Shown: positions 6,824 through 16,367, counted from the stretch's first letter. The stretch is 64,000 nt of DNA from G965195345 sp965277625 (GCA_965277625.1 OZ255827.1:1860001-1924000); one strand, 5' to 3'. Program-made: numbers and translations. The notes: generated by a model from the letters alone, not told the origin.

Positions 6824-9333
6824 TACAACTCCAGCCCCATCTTCTTCAAGTGTGCTTCTACACGCTCCGAAAATTTAGAAACCTTTTCGGTCAGTTCTGG
6901 CATGGGGTGAGCATAGCGTTCTTCCAACTCTTTCACGCGGTTTGCCAAAGTATGGGTGACGCGCTCAACTTCACCAGCGACATCAATGCTGAGACGAGCA
7001 AACCATTTGTCGATCACAACTAACTCTTTAATGTCTTCAACACTTAGCTTAGCGTAATGAGACACAATTTTCTTATTAAGCTCTATTTGCTTAGACTTGA
7101 TTTCGGAGGCAAGCGCATTTTCTTTAATAAATATAATTTCAGCTTCTACCAACACCTCCCATTCTTCTTTATTATCATTATCAATTTCCCGTTTTCCATT
7201 ATTCTTTGTTGAAATTGCCCTCATACGATCTATTAGGCTGGTTTTGGTCAGGTTGCCTTTGTCATTCTTGGCTTCTTCCAGCAAACCTTCCTCGCCACTG
7301 TTTTCCTCGATCAACGCATCAATTTCCCCCGCAAGCGTTTCTCGCTGAGTTTCTAGCTTATCAATGGCTTGTTTCTCTTGCGCATAATACCGCTGTACAA
7401 TCAAGGCTGGCGGGATCAAGTAAGCCTTGAATTTTTCAGTTTTTTTGCCCGATCCAATAACGATATCTGGAGTTTCTTTAATTTTTTTATTTTTGTGCTT
7501 TTCATCAGTAATCGGGTGCAATTTTGCGGCATCTTCCCAACCTTTGCTTGAAATCTGATAAACATCATCTTGCATAACGTCAGACCAGTAATTCATCAAA
7601 AGCTGATAAATATCGTATTTGTCGATCAGTGGAATCACAGCAACAGTTGCCAGGAGATCTTCAGAGATATTCCAGATCACCTCTTTTGGTTTACAACCTT
7701 GTTTAAGCGATTTTAAATAGCGTCCATGTTTGTCTTTCCAAAATATCAAAGTGTCTTTAGCCTCATGGGCAAATGCTTGATATTCATGAGACTCCATTAT
7801 TTTGGTTTTAACTTGATTGGCTGACACACGGGCAATCAAATAGTCAGTGCTTCCATTCTGCTTAAAAAGCGCTTCCCTTGTGGCTGTGAACTCATTCCAG
7901 TAGCGCTGTAGATCATCAATATCTCGTTTGGGAATACCCCCTTTCAAATGAGCGGTCAGGTCATGGGTGTCAGCTTCTTCACCGCTATCAATATAGCGTG
8001 GCAGATTAAGGCTATAGTCGTTTTTTGGATCGGCGATTTCAGACAGCGGTACTGAGCGTGAGAAGCCCTCTATTTCTATCACCTTATTAAATACATCGAC
8101 AATTTTATGGATGTCTTGTTCGCGCAAACGGTTTTTATTCCCATCCTTGATAAAACCCTTGCTTGCATTGATCATGAAAATGCCTTTGCGTGATGTGGCA
8201 TGCGACTTATCCAGCACAATAATGCAGGCTGGGATACCTGTGCCATAAAACAAATTGGCAGGCAGACCAATAATGCCTTTTATGTAGCCACGCTTCACCG
8301 CTTCTTTACGGATGGACGCCTCAGCATGGCTTCGAAATAAAACTCCATGAGGCAAAATGACCGCGCCTTTTCCATTACTCTTTAATGAGTGGATAATGTG
8401 CAAAAAGAAAGCGTAATCACCGTTCTTTGTTGGTGGTACGCCGTAATCAAATCGCCCATAGGGATCAAAGATAGTTTGTGTGTATTCATTCCTCGCAAAG
8501 CCAGAATCCCAAGATTTTGTTGAAAATGGCGGGTTCGCTACGATGAAGTCAAAACGCTTAAGAGAATTCGGATTTTCATCTTCTTTGAAGTGAGGGTTTG
8601 ATAGAGTATTGCCATTGATGATATCATAAGTAGCAGTAACCTGATTGTGCAATATCATATTCATTTTAGCCAGAGCGGTGGTTGCAATATCTTTTTCTTG
8701 CCCATAGATGGTCAAACCGCTTGGGGCTTCATCTGATGCTTTCAACAACAAAGAGCCCGAACCGCATGCGGGATCGTAAACGGTTTGATTTTGTCGAGTA
8801 TCTTTGCCAATACCAATCACTTTTGCCATAATGCGCGAGACTTCGGCAGGTGTATAGAATTGTCCCTTACTTTTACCGCTTTCTGTAGCGAAATGGCGCA
8901 TCAGGTATTCGTATGCATCGCCGAGCAAATCATCACCCTCTACTCTGTTGTTACGAAAATCAAGGTCATTAAAGATGGAGACCAACTTGGTAAGGCAGTC
9001 CTGCATATCCTTTCCTTTGCCGAGTTTATCCTCATCATTGAAGTCGGCAATATCAATCACACCTTTTAGGCCGTTGGATTCAGCCAGCTTCCCGATGGCC
9101 TTATTGATTTTATCCCCGATTTCTTTATCGCCCCTCAGTGCAACCAAATCAGCAAAGTGACCGCCTGGGGGTATGTCTATTAATGAGCCTTCTTTGCCCT
9201 GCTGATCTGAAACGTATTTTATAAATAAAAGCGTCAGCACATAGTCTTTGTACTGAGAGGCATCCATCCCTCCTCGTAATTCATCGCAACTTTTCCAAAG
9301 TGAGCTGTATAGTTCTGATTTTTTAATTGCCAT
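6823..9333 (-). CDS. hsdM: Type I restriction enzyme, M subunit (HsdM), long form
   Basis: An 836-aa adenine-N6 methyltransferase and first gene of the operon. The N-terminal HsdM domain (LYSSLWKSCDELRGGMDASQY) is followed by the SAM-binding motif DPACGSGSLLL and the catalytic motif NPPF (VANPPFSTKSW). The protein is some 300 residues longer than short HsdM forms. The extra C-terminal part is charged, helical and probably coiled-coil (QAIDKLETQRETLAGEID, VEDIKELVVIDKWFARL). A short stretch GKREIDNDNKEEW inside this tail matches the low-complexity units found elsewhere in the operon. With HsdS it would form the modification enzyme, and HsdR adds restriction. Confidence 0.94.
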   Translation of the reverse strand: MAIKKSELYSSLWKSCDELRGGMDASQYKDYVLTLLFIKYVSDQQGKEGSLIDIPPGGHFADLVALRGDKEIGDKINKAIGKLAESNGLKGVIDIADFNDEDKLGKGKDMQDCLTKLVSIFNDLDFRNNRVEGDDLLGDAYEYLMRHFATESGKSKGQFYTPAEVSRIMAKVIGIGKDTRQNQTVYDPACGSGSLLLKASDEAPSGLTIYGQEKDIATTALAKMNMILHNQVTATYDIINGNTLSNPHFKEDENPNSLKRFDFIVANPPFSTKSWDSGFARNEYTQTIFDPYGRFDYGVPPTKNGDYAFFLHIIHSLKSNGKGAVILPHGVLFRSHAEASIRKEAVKRGYIKGIIGLPANLFYGTGIPACIIVLDKSHATSRKGIFMINASKGFIKDGNKNRLREQDIHKIVDVFNKVIEIEGFSRSVPLSEIADPKNDYSLNLPRYIDSGEEADTHDLTAHLKGGIPKRDIDDLQRYWNEFTATREALFKQNGSTDYLIARVSANQVKTKIMESHEYQAFAHEAKDTLIFWKDKHGRYLKSLKQGCKPKEVIWNISEDLLATVAVIPLIDKYDIYQLLMNYWSDVMQDDVYQISSKGWEDAAKLHPITDEKHKNKKIKETPDIVIGSGKKTEKFKAYLIPPALIVQRYYAQEKQAIDKLETQRETLAGEIDALIEENSGEEGLLEEAKNDKGNLTKTSLIDRMRAISTKNNGKREIDNDNKEEWEVLVEAEIIFIKENALASEIKSKQIELNKKIVSHYAKLSVEDIKELVVIDKWFARLSIDVAGEVERVTHTLANRVKELEERYAHPMPELTEKVSKFSERVEAHLKKMGLEL

Positions 9334-9412
9334 TTAACTTACCTATTGTTCCTGATTTTATTCATCTGTAATCACCCTCCTAAGGGCGACTAAAAAATGG
9401 ATATTCTTCCGT

Positions 9413-9928
9413 TTATTTTTTATCTTTGTTAGAAGATAGTAATTCAATTCCCGCACCAATCGAAGCAAATATTAAGGCGGTATTCTTCGGATCAGTGCCA
9501 AAAATGGCAGATATTGCCTGTCCTGCCATCAGCGAGTGACCAATAGTTTTAGGCATCGGGGCTTTCATAAAAGCCAATCCAGCACCCATTGCTGCAATCA
9601 GAGCACGTTCAATCTGTTAACTGTGCGTCTCTAAGCCATGGGCTATTCTGACTAAATGCTCACAGTTATTACTAAACAAATCATAAGGTAATTCCGAATA
9701 TAGCATGGCCTTTTGCACAGCTTGTTCTGGAGTATCACTGGTAATCTTGTGATCTATTTGAATAGTTTTTCCGCCTGAAAATTCATTCAGAGGTTCACAA
9801 CATACTTTTTGATTTACTTTGGAGTTGTGGATTACGTTTCCCTTGCCAACATAAATTCCGTAATGATAATAGCCAGTCATCTTAATATAGAGGGTGTCAC
9901 CCAATTTAAATTTGGTTTTATCATTCAT
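9413..9928 (-). pseudogene. LRAT/NlpC-type papain-fold gene interrupted by one in-frame stop
   Basis: A strong Shine-Dalgarno (GGAGG, 6 bases before ATG 9928) starts a 103-codon frame with an LRAT-like domain: His22 and His34 (HYGIYVGKGNVIH, spaced 12 as in LRAT) and Cys89 in NNCEHLVR. It ends at TAA 9617-9619. The same frame then continues without another stop for 67 codons (QIERALIAAMGAGLAFM..., ending SSNKDKK at TAA 9413). This tail is a hydrophobic, Gly/Ala-rich C-terminal region of the kind seen in bacterial LRAT-domain proteins. A single change, for example AAA to TAA, would explain it. The catalytic domain may still be made as a truncated product, or the stop may be read through. Confidence 0.75.
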
Positions 9929-10317
9929 TATTTACCTCCTGATTATTTATAGACTTACCCAAACATAGGGCATTATACTCAACTCATCCCGAGCCTTAAA
10001 GATTGTTGTTCTATGCTATCTAGTGACTATGTGTGTTTGAGCATTTGTTGTACTCATTAGGATAGATTCAACATTACGATGTCACACTGTATTGAAAATC
10101 TTCTTCGGAGATTGGTTTGTCAATCATAAGATGTCATTTAACTTAATGCGGTAAGCACTTAAACCAAAAGGGTAACTCAGCAATTTAAGCAAAGCCCCTG
10201 CACAATTTACTAAAAGGCATATAATTGAACGCAGCAACATAATGCTGATAACATGGGGTGCAGATGCATTTGTACCCATTAAAAGTCACTCTAAGGACAT
10301 AAGCAATTAGTCAATCA
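9929..10317. other. Intergenic region with a candidate -10 for the FAD oxidoreductase
   Basis: A 389-base divergent gap. TATAAT at 10220-10225 lies about 90 bases before the ATG of the rightward FAD oxidoreductase. No convincing -35 is present at the right distance. I see no RNA gene, repeat or ORF of note here. Confidence 0.35.
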
Positions 10318-11661
10318 ATGATCATTCCCAATCAACCATCACCGCCAGTTCAGTTTGATGACCCTTTACTCAAGGGCGTTGATGTGGTTGTGATTGGGGG
10401 TGGCATCATTGGGATTTTGTCGGCTTTGTACTTGGCGCGTTCGGGTTTGTCCACGGCTGTTTTGGAGAAGGGTCTTGTTGGGGGTGAGCAGTCATCGAGA
10501 AATTGGGGTTGGATTCGGCAGCAAGGGCGTGATGAGGCAGAATTGCCCATTATGATGGAGGCGTGTCGGTTGTGGCAGGAGATTGATGCTGAGGTGGATG
10601 GTCGAACGGGTTTTAAGAGAACGGGCATTATGTATTTGGCCAGTACGCAGAAGAAGCTCGACAGTCGCTTGGCATGGTTGGAAATGGCGCAAAAATATGG
10701 TTTAGATAGTCGGCATTTGCGCCCCGAGGATCTGAGTAAGTCCTTTAAGACCAAACATCATCCATGGAAGGGGGCGGTGCAGACTCCGAGTGATGCCCGT
10801 GCAGAGCCTTGGCAAGCAGTCACTCAAATGGCGCATTTGTGTCACTCACAAAATGTTTGCATAAAAGAGCATTGCGCGGTTCGAGCGTTGGACATTCAGG
10901 CTCAGACCATAAAGGGCGTTCACACAGAAACGGGTTATGTGGCGTGTGAGAATGTGTTGCTTGCTGGTGGGGCTTGGTCGTCGTTGTTTTTACAAAATCA
11001 TAGCATCCGCATACCTCAATTGTCTGTGCGTGCCATTGTTGCCCAAACAGCACCTTTGCCTGAGTTTTATGCAGGCAATGCTGCCGATGAAACTTTGGCA
11101 TTTCGTCGCCGTAATGATGGGGGATATACTTTGGCGCCGACCGATTTTTTAGAGTTAATGATTGGCTGGGATGGTTTAAGACATGCAACTAAGTGGTTGC
11201 CAGCCGCCTCTCAAAGCTGGCATGAAAGTCATTTTAAATTGGCAGCACCAAAGCATTATCCCGATGCTTGGCAACAAAAGCGTTGCTGGTCTGCTGATGA
11301 GAAAAGCCCGTTTGAACATATGCGCATTCTCAATCCGCCGATCTCTGAAGACCGAATCAATCAGCTACAGCAACGATTGCAACAGAAGTTTCCAGCGCTT
11401 GAAAACGTTGAGATTAAACATTCTTGGGCGGGCATGATTGATGCCATGCCTGATTTGGTGCCCATTGTTGATTCGGTTGATGGCATTGAGGGCTTGACGC
11501 TTGCAACGGGTATGAGCGGGCATGGATTTGGTATTGCGCCAGGATTTGCTAAAATCATTAGTCAGATTATTAATAAGCAATCGCCTTCTTATGACATCTC
11601 GCGCTTTCGGTTTTGCCGATTTAGCGATGGTTCAAAGCTGAAGGTTGGACCCAGTATTTAA
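10318..11661 (+). CDS. FAD-dependent amine/amino-acid oxidoreductase (DAO family)
   Basis: A 447-aa protein with an N-terminal Rossmann dinucleotide-binding motif GGGIIGILSALYLA (about residues 26-39), ending in an acidic residue after the second strand (VLEK). The family signature SSRNWGWIRQQ follows, and the C-terminal FAD-contact segment is GLTLATGMSGHGFGIAPG. These place it in the D-amino-acid oxidase/sarcosine-dehydrogenase superfamily, which oxidises C-N bonds of amino acids or N-methylated amines. The substrate cannot be read from sequence. It is convergent with a betaine-homocysteine-methyltransferase-like gene, 46 bases away. An N-methyl or betaine-derived substrate such as dimethylglycine is therefore a reasonable guess, but only a guess. 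ATG 10318 is the first start in frame. Confidence 0.85.
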   Translation: MIIPNQPSPPVQFDDPLLKGVDVVVIGGGIIGILSALYLARSGLSTAVLEKGLVGGEQSSRNWGWIRQQGRDEAELPIMMEACRLWQEIDAEVDGRTGFKRTGIMYLASTQKKLDSRLAWLEMAQKYGLDSRHLRPEDLSKSFKTKHHPWKGAVQTPSDARAEPWQAVTQMAHLCHSQNVCIKEHCAVRALDIQAQTIKGVHTETGYVACENVLLAGGAWSSLFLQNHSIRIPQLSVRAIVAQTAPLPEFYAGNAADETLAFRRRNDGGYTLAPTDFLELMIGWDGLRHATKWLPAASQSWHESHFKLAAPKHYPDAWQQKRCWSADEKSPFEHMRILNPPISEDRINQLQQRLQQKFPALENVEIKHSWAGMIDAMPDLVPIVDSVDGIEGLTLATGMSGHGFGIAPGFAKIISQIINKQSPSYDISRFRFCRFSDGSKLKVGPSI

Positions 11662-11707
11662 CTGGGGGATCATCCCACACAAAATTTGCTAAGGCGATGA
11701 ATGCCGA

Positions 11708-12772
11708 TCAGGCTTTTTCGCCCAAATCCGTGATGTGGTCGGTTAAGTTGTCATTATCGCCGTACATAAAGTGATTGGTCATTTTAGGGGCATAACGGCT
11801 GGCAATGGGTTGACGTCCCATGGCTTCTGCCACTTCACGAATGTGCATGGGTGCGCCACCGCAACAAACGCCGAGATATTTAATGGGCAACTGCAATGCT
11901 TCTTCCGCAAATGCACGGATTTCATGGCGGTTGCAGTACAAAGGGTCTAATGCTGTTGGGAAGGTGCGTCCGTGTGGCGCTGGGCAGGTGCAGTTACTGT
12001 AATCAGGCAGGTTGAAGAAAGTTGGGGCGTCTTCACTGGTTCTATAAGGAATGGGCAAGGCTGCCATGTGGCATTGGACTTTTTGGCGAATGGCTTTGAG
12101 GTAAGGCATCATGGTTTGTGGGCCTCTAAAACAATTCATGCCGACCACATCCGCGCCCTTCTGTTCTAAGTGCCGACAAACATCAACGATGCTGACGCCG
12201 TCTTGCATGATGTTTTCCCCCATTGGTGCCACGGTCACGACGGCAGGTAGGCCACTGGCCTGAATGGCTTCTAAGGCGCAGTAGGCTTCGCCGGCATAAT
12301 AAAAGGTTTCACCTATGATGAAGTCTGCCCCTTCATCAACAGCCCAGCCGACCATTTCATCGAACATGGCGCGAACTTTCTTTTGCGCTGCTTGATCGGT
12401 CGGGTGCCATTCGTTGGAGTTGGAAATGTTCCCCGCCATTAAGTTCTTTTCACCGCCATCCATTGGTGTATCAGCCACCGATCTGGCTATTTTCAGGGCT
12501 GCTCTGTTCATGGGTTCAAACAAATCCTCTTTGCCAGCCACGCGCAACCGCTCCCGCTGCCCGTTGTAGGTGAAGGCTTCAACCACATCGGAGCCAGCGT
12601 GTTGAAAATCACGATGTAGTGCCGCTAAGATTTCAGGGTACTCCAAAGACACTTCTGGAATGGCTTCCCCATGCGCTAAATAACCACGACGTTCCATTTC
12701 AAACAAAAATCCTTCTGCGCAAATGACACCATCGCTGTCCAATCGTTGAATTAAATTTCTTTTCCCTGCCAT
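11708..12772 (-). CDS. Homocysteine S-methyltransferase family (betaine-homocysteine methyltransferase-like)
   Basis: A 354-aa protein from ATG 12772, which has an AGAGG Shine-Dalgarno; an upstream TTG at 12799 would add nine residues. It has the zinc-binding cysteines of the family: the Cys in GMNCFRGP and the pair in GVCCGGAP, which hold the zinc that activates homocysteine thiolate. GDV-EAFTYNG and IIGETFYY are also family-like barrel segments. There is no cobalamin or folate domain, which fits the BHMT/MmuM type using betaine or S-methylmethionine rather than MetH. The methyl donor is not decidable here, but the neighbouring amine-oxidation genes favour a betaine. Convergent with the FAD oxidoreductase. 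Confidence 0.85.
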   Translation of the reverse strand: MAGKRNLIQRLDSDGVICAEGFLFEMERRGYLAHGEAIPEVSLEYPEILAALHRDFQHAGSDVVEAFTYNGQRERLRVAGKEDLFEPMNRAALKIARSVADTPMDGGEKNLMAGNISNSNEWHPTDQAAQKKVRAMFDEMVGWAVDEGADFIIGETFYYAGEAYCALEAIQASGLPAVVTVAPMGENIMQDGVSIVDVCRHLEQKGADVVGMNCFRGPQTMMPYLKAIRQKVQCHMAALPIPYRTSEDAPTFFNLPDYSNCTCPAPHGRTFPTALDPLYCNRHEIRAFAEEALQLPIKYLGVCCGGAPMHIREVAEAMGRQPIASRYAPKMTNHFMYGDNDNLTDHITDLGEKA

Positions 12773-12950
12773 GACTTGATCCTCTTTCGTTTCATTCAAT
12801 GTCCATCTTCCGATGCAGTGTTTATTGTAATGGATTGTTTGACAAAATCAACTGCGTTGAAGCAATCGCGCATTTTTAGCTTGCTTGAACTGTGGGTCGG
12901 TCAAGGTGAAAATATGGGTTTTGTGCCCTGCTGGACCATACAATGCCCCT

Positions 12951-13949
12951 ATGAAAAATGAAGTCAATGCGCTCATCAATCGATTATTTGCTCAGGCGGG
13001 GGCTTTTACTGATGTTCATGGTGTCGATGATGACGCAATAAAACAGCTTCTCAGTGAACGTTTGTTGCGCCTCAAACACGGTGATATTTACCGCTGGACA
13101 GCGGCTTTGGAAGCCATCTCTGGCTATGCCCAACAAGGGCTGGACTTTGACCTTAACAACGACATCATTCAGATTGGTCAACCGCTTAGCCCGACCAACC
13201 ACTATGAACTAGCTCATGCTTTCCAAGCGTTAAAACCTTGGCGCAAAGGACCATTTAATGTGCAAGGTGTGTTGATCAATAGTGAGTGGCGTAGCGATAT
13301 GAAATGGCAACGCATTCAACCTCATATCGATTTAGAACAAGCTCGGATTTTGGACATCGGCTGTGGCAATGGTTATTACGCTTTGCGCATGATTGGTGCC
13401 AAAGCACAATCGGTGGTGGGCGTTGAGCCCAGTTTGTTGCTGCTCTTTCAGTATTTAAGCGTTGTGGCTTCCTTGCCCAAGCTGCCTTTTTGGTTGCTGA
13501 GCATCCCATTTGAATCATTGCCTGCAAACATCAAGGCTTTTGATTATGTATTTTCGATGGGCGTGCTTTACCATCGTCCTGAGCCCAAAGAACATTTGCA
13601 CCAAATACTACAACGCCTGCGTGTGGGTGGAAAATTGGTATTAGAAACCTTAACATTGCCTGATGATTATGCGCAAGAGGCCATCCACCCAGCGCCTGAA
13701 CAGCGTTATGCGCAGATGCGTAATGTCTGGGAAATCAGCAAGCAATCACACATATTGTCACTGCTTGAACACACGGGTTTTAAAGATGCGAAAGTGCTGC
13801 ACACTTCATACACAACCCCAGCTGAGCAACGCGCAACCAGTTGGATGCAGTTTCATTCATTGCTGCATTTTTTAGCACCTGATAATCCGCAAAGAACCAT
13901 TGAAGGTTATCCTGCACCGCAAAGAACTTTGTTTATTGCGCAGAAGTAA
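12951..13949 (+). CDS. cmoB: tRNA U34 carboxymethyltransferase CmoB
   Basis: A 332-aa protein from ATG 12951; the frame is open upstream to a TTG at 12885 but the family begins near MKNEVNALI. CmoB transfers a carboxymethyl group from carboxy-SAM to 5-hydroxyuridine at position 34 of several tRNAs, giving cmo5U. The diagnostic segment PWRKGPFNVQGVLINSEWRSDMKW is followed by the SAM-fold motif ILDIGCGNGYYALRM. FDYVFSMGVLYHRPEP, ERYAQMRNVW and the C-terminal EGYPAPQRTLFIA all match CmoB as I recall it. Its usual partner cmoA is not in the window. No good Shine-Dalgarno precedes the ATG. Confidence 0.93.
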   Translation: MKNEVNALINRLFAQAGAFTDVHGVDDDAIKQLLSERLLRLKHGDIYRWTAALEAISGYAQQGLDFDLNNDIIQIGQPLSPTNHYELAHAFQALKPWRKGPFNVQGVLINSEWRSDMKWQRIQPHIDLEQARILDIGCGNGYYALRMIGAKAQSVVGVEPSLLLLFQYLSVVASLPKLPFWLLSIPFESLPANIKAFDYVFSMGVLYHRPEPKEHLHQILQRLRVGGKLVLETLTLPDDYAQEAIHPAPEQRYAQMRNVWEISKQSHILSLLEHTGFKDAKVLHTSYTTPAEQRATSWMQFHSLLHFLAPDNPQRTIEGYPAPQRTLFIAQK

Positions 13950-14080
13950 TGTGCCCACCTGACGATACATAGAAATTCATACTTAGCACGCGGTCAGGCG
14001 TTAGAATGCAGGATAATTCTTATCTATTTAGAATTTGACGATAAACCTTGCACCCATGCTTCAATCTTTCCCAGGCAATC

Positions 14081-15040
14081 ATGATTAAACAACCCGTTCA
14101 GAGTGTGCTTATTGACGAGCGTGATGAACACAAACGGATGGATAATTTTTTGTTGCGCATTTTGCCCAACGTCCCAAAATCGCGCATTTATAGAATGATC
14201 CGCAGTGGTGAGGTTCGTCTCAATAAAGGGCGTTGTCGCGCATACACGCGCTTGGCTTTAAATGATACGGTTCGCGTGCCGCCGTTGCACATCACCGAAA
14301 AAACCCCTTCTGAAATCCCTTTTGATGCGCTGAGCCAATTACAGAAACAAGTGCTGTACGAGGATGATGACTTACTGGTATTAGATAAGCCCGATGGCAT
14401 TGCAGTTCATGGCGGTAGTGGTGTTAAATATGGTTTGATTGAAGTTATTCGACAAGCGCCCGAGTGGCAAAATGCCGAATTGGCGCATCGATTGGACCGT
14501 GATACCAGTGGTTGTCTATTGTTGGCAAAAAAACCCAGCGCCTTAAAAAACTTACACGAACAATTGCGCCTCAATACCACGACCAAGGAGTATTTGGTTC
14601 TGCTGGACGGGCTTTGGTCAAAACGTAAAACGGTCATTGATTTGCCTTTGTTGCGCATACACGCTGCAAACGGTGAACGTTTTGTCAAAGTTGACCCCTT
14701 AGGCAAACCGAGTAAGACCAGATGTCAGTTGCTTGAACAACAATCAGATAGCTCTCTGGTCAAAGCCCAATTAGAAACTGGCAGAACGCACCAAATTCGC
14801 GTACACTTTAAACATTTAGGCCATCAAGTATTGGGCGATACAAAATATGGATGCAAACAACGCAATGCGCACTTCCGCCAGTTAGGCGTCAATCGTCTAT
14901 TTCTGCACGCGCAGGCTTTGACCATTAGTCATCCTAACACTCAAAAGCCCATATCGTTTAAAGCACCCATCCCGCCTACAATGGCCACGACTTTAGAACA
15001 ATTAGGATACACCCAATTTACCAATCTGGATGCACAATGA
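14081..15040 (+). CDS. rluC: 23S rRNA pseudouridine synthase RluC
   Basis: A 319-aa protein from ATG 14081 (a TTG at 14048 extends it). An N-terminal S4 RNA-binding domain (RMDNFLLRILPNVPKSRIYRMIRSGEVRLN) is followed by the RluA-family catalytic domain, with the motif HRLDRDTSGCLLLAK whose Asp is the catalytic nucleophile, and the later ETGRTHQIRVH signature. This makes the RluC/RluD-type enzymes that isomerise uridines of 23S rRNA. Location next to a HAD phosphatase with an ATGA overlap is the common rluC arrangement in gammaproteobacteria, supporting RluC over RluD. Confidence 0.88.
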   Translation: MIKQPVQSVLIDERDEHKRMDNFLLRILPNVPKSRIYRMIRSGEVRLNKGRCRAYTRLALNDTVRVPPLHITEKTPSEIPFDALSQLQKQVLYEDDDLLVLDKPDGIAVHGGSGVKYGLIEVIRQAPEWQNAELAHRLDRDTSGCLLLAKKPSALKNLHEQLRLNTTTKEYLVLLDGLWSKRKTVIDLPLLRIHAANGERFVKVDPLGKPSKTRCQLLEQQSDSSLVKAQLETGRTHQIRVHFKHLGHQVLGDTKYGCKQRNAHFRQLGVNRLFLHAQALTISHPNTQKPISFKAPIPPTMATTLEQLGYTQFTNLDAQ

Positions 15041-15696
15041 AACACGCGTATCAGTTAATCATTTTTGATTGGGATGGCACAATATTGGATTCGGCTTTCC
15101 ACATCATTGACTGCATGCAGAAGGCGCAGAAATCCCTTGATTTGGCTGAATTATCGCCCTATCAAATCCGCCAGATCATCGGATTAGGCATAGACGAAGC
15201 CATTCGTGTGTTACACCCTAAGTTAGAACTCACCATTCAAAAGGAATTGGCGACCGAATACCGTAATCAATTTTTATACAACAATCCTATGGAATGCCAC
15301 ACTTTTGAGGGTATGGAGGATTTATTGATCGCCCTTAAGAGCAAAGGCTACAAACTGGCGGTTGCCACAGGCAAAAGCCGTTTGGGTTTGAATAAGGTCC
15401 TCGCCGACAAAGAAACCGGGTTGGGTCATTTATTTGACACAACGCGATGTGCCGATGAAACCAGAAGCAAGCCCAACCCATTGATGCTCAAAGAAATAGT
15501 CAGTGAATTAAAGGTGCCCATCAAAAATTGTTTGATGGTTGGTGATACCACCTTTGATTTGGATATGGCACGCGCCATCAAAATGGATCATGTCGCCATG
15601 ACTTATGGTGCCCACGATCAGGCGCTGTTAGAGTCGAGAAGCCCGATGAAATTATTCCATAACACCCATGATTTAAAGCAATGGCTACTCGCTTAG
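15037..15696 (+). CDS. HAD-superfamily hydrolase, phosphoglycolate-phosphatase-like
   Basis: A 219-aa HAD-IA protein. Motif I is DWDGTILDS (nucleophile Asp and acid/base Asp near residues 10-12), motif II is the Thr in AVATGKSR, motif III is the Lys of SKPNP, and motif IV is MVGDTTFDLDMA. The helical cap lies between motifs I and II. These enzymes dephosphorylate small metabolites; phosphoglycolate phosphatase-like activity is the usual annotation, but the substrate is unproven. Its ATG overlaps the rluC stop (ATGA), so the two are translationally coupled. Confidence 0.88.
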   Translation: MKHAYQLIIFDWDGTILDSAFHIIDCMQKAQKSLDLAELSPYQIRQIIGLGIDEAIRVLHPKLELTIQKELATEYRNQFLYNNPMECHTFEGMEDLLIALKSKGYKLAVATGKSRLGLNKVLADKETGLGHLFDTTRCADETRSKPNPLMLKEIVSELKVPIKNCLMVGDTTFDLDMARAIKMDHVAMTYGAHDQALLESRSPMKLFHNTHDLKQWLLA

Positions 15697-15739
15697 AAAT
15701 CACCTAAGCCACATGGCTTAGCCTAAAAAGTATCAATAA

Positions 15740-16261
15740 TTAACTGATTTTTGCGCCTTTTAATTCTGAAACAGCATAGGTATAAGCGCTGGTTTTAGCC
15801 GTCTGCTCAACAGTGGATTCAAGCTTTCTAATTGGGTCAAAACTCAGTTTTAGAATGTTATATACGCCACCCAAAACCATTACAAAGATTATTAAAGTGG
15901 GTGATCGAAGTATCATCAGTTTATTTAAGCGAGTAATGCTTTCATCTACTAATCTTGCAAGATTCTCATCTTGTCGAATATGATCTATAACGCCATTGAA
16001 ATCATTAATCTCTTTTTTTAATGATGGTGTTAGCGTAATCGCCATGAATAGCGTGTACTGCCACGACATCAATTCTGCGGATCGAATATAAGCATTCAAC
16101 AAATTCCTAAAATCCTCATGGGATTTTGAATCTCGGTAATGATCAAAAGCTTCATCTCTAATCTTAAATAAATCATGTCTGATCGAGTCAATTAGATAGG
16201 GGGCAACAATAAAGCGCCAAAAGAGTAAAACTGAACAGAAAATAAACAATAATTCAATCAT
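15740..16261 (-). CDS. Hypothetical membrane protein, two TM segments
   Basis: A 173-aa protein from ATG 16261; an upstream in-frame start at 16312 would add 17 polar residues. A hydrophobic stretch at the very start (IELLFIFCSVLLFW) acts as a membrane anchor. A long charged helical region follows (residues about 25-125), and then a second membrane segment (TLIIFVMVLGGVYNIL). I do not recognise the family. It sits alone between the convergent HAD gene and the divergent phosphatase. The only neighbour in the same direction is a possible 31-codon ORF that ends 10 bases before its ATG. Confidence 0.6.
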   Translation of the reverse strand: MIELLFIFCSVLLFWRFIVAPYLIDSIRHDLFKIRDEAFDHYRDSKSHEDFRNLLNAYIRSAELMSWQYTLFMAITLTPSLKKEINDFNGVIDHIRQDENLARLVDESITRLNKLMILRSPTLIIFVMVLGGVYNILKLSFDPIRKLESTVEQTAKTSAYTYAVSELKGAKIS

Positions 16262-16271
16262 CTTAACGGCT

Positions 16272-16367
16272 CTATGATTTGGGATGAGTTTCATCTGTTG
16301 GAGTTGGTCCACTGCTTGTTCGCTTGGGATTTTTCTCAGCCTCCAATTTTGTTATTCTATCAGACAT
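16272..16367 (-). CDS. Possible 31-aa leader ORF
   Basis: ATG 16367 to TAG 16272 encodes a short charged peptide beginning MSDRITKLEAEKNPKRTS and ending PTDETHPKS. It lies immediately upstream of the two-TM membrane protein, in a different frame. The start of its sequence looks protein-like, but no Shine-Dalgarno is visible. It could be a coupled leader, or the original N-terminus of the membrane protein separated by a frameshift. Confidence 0.25.
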   Translation of the reverse strand: MSDRITKLEAEKNPKRTSSGPTPTDETHPKS

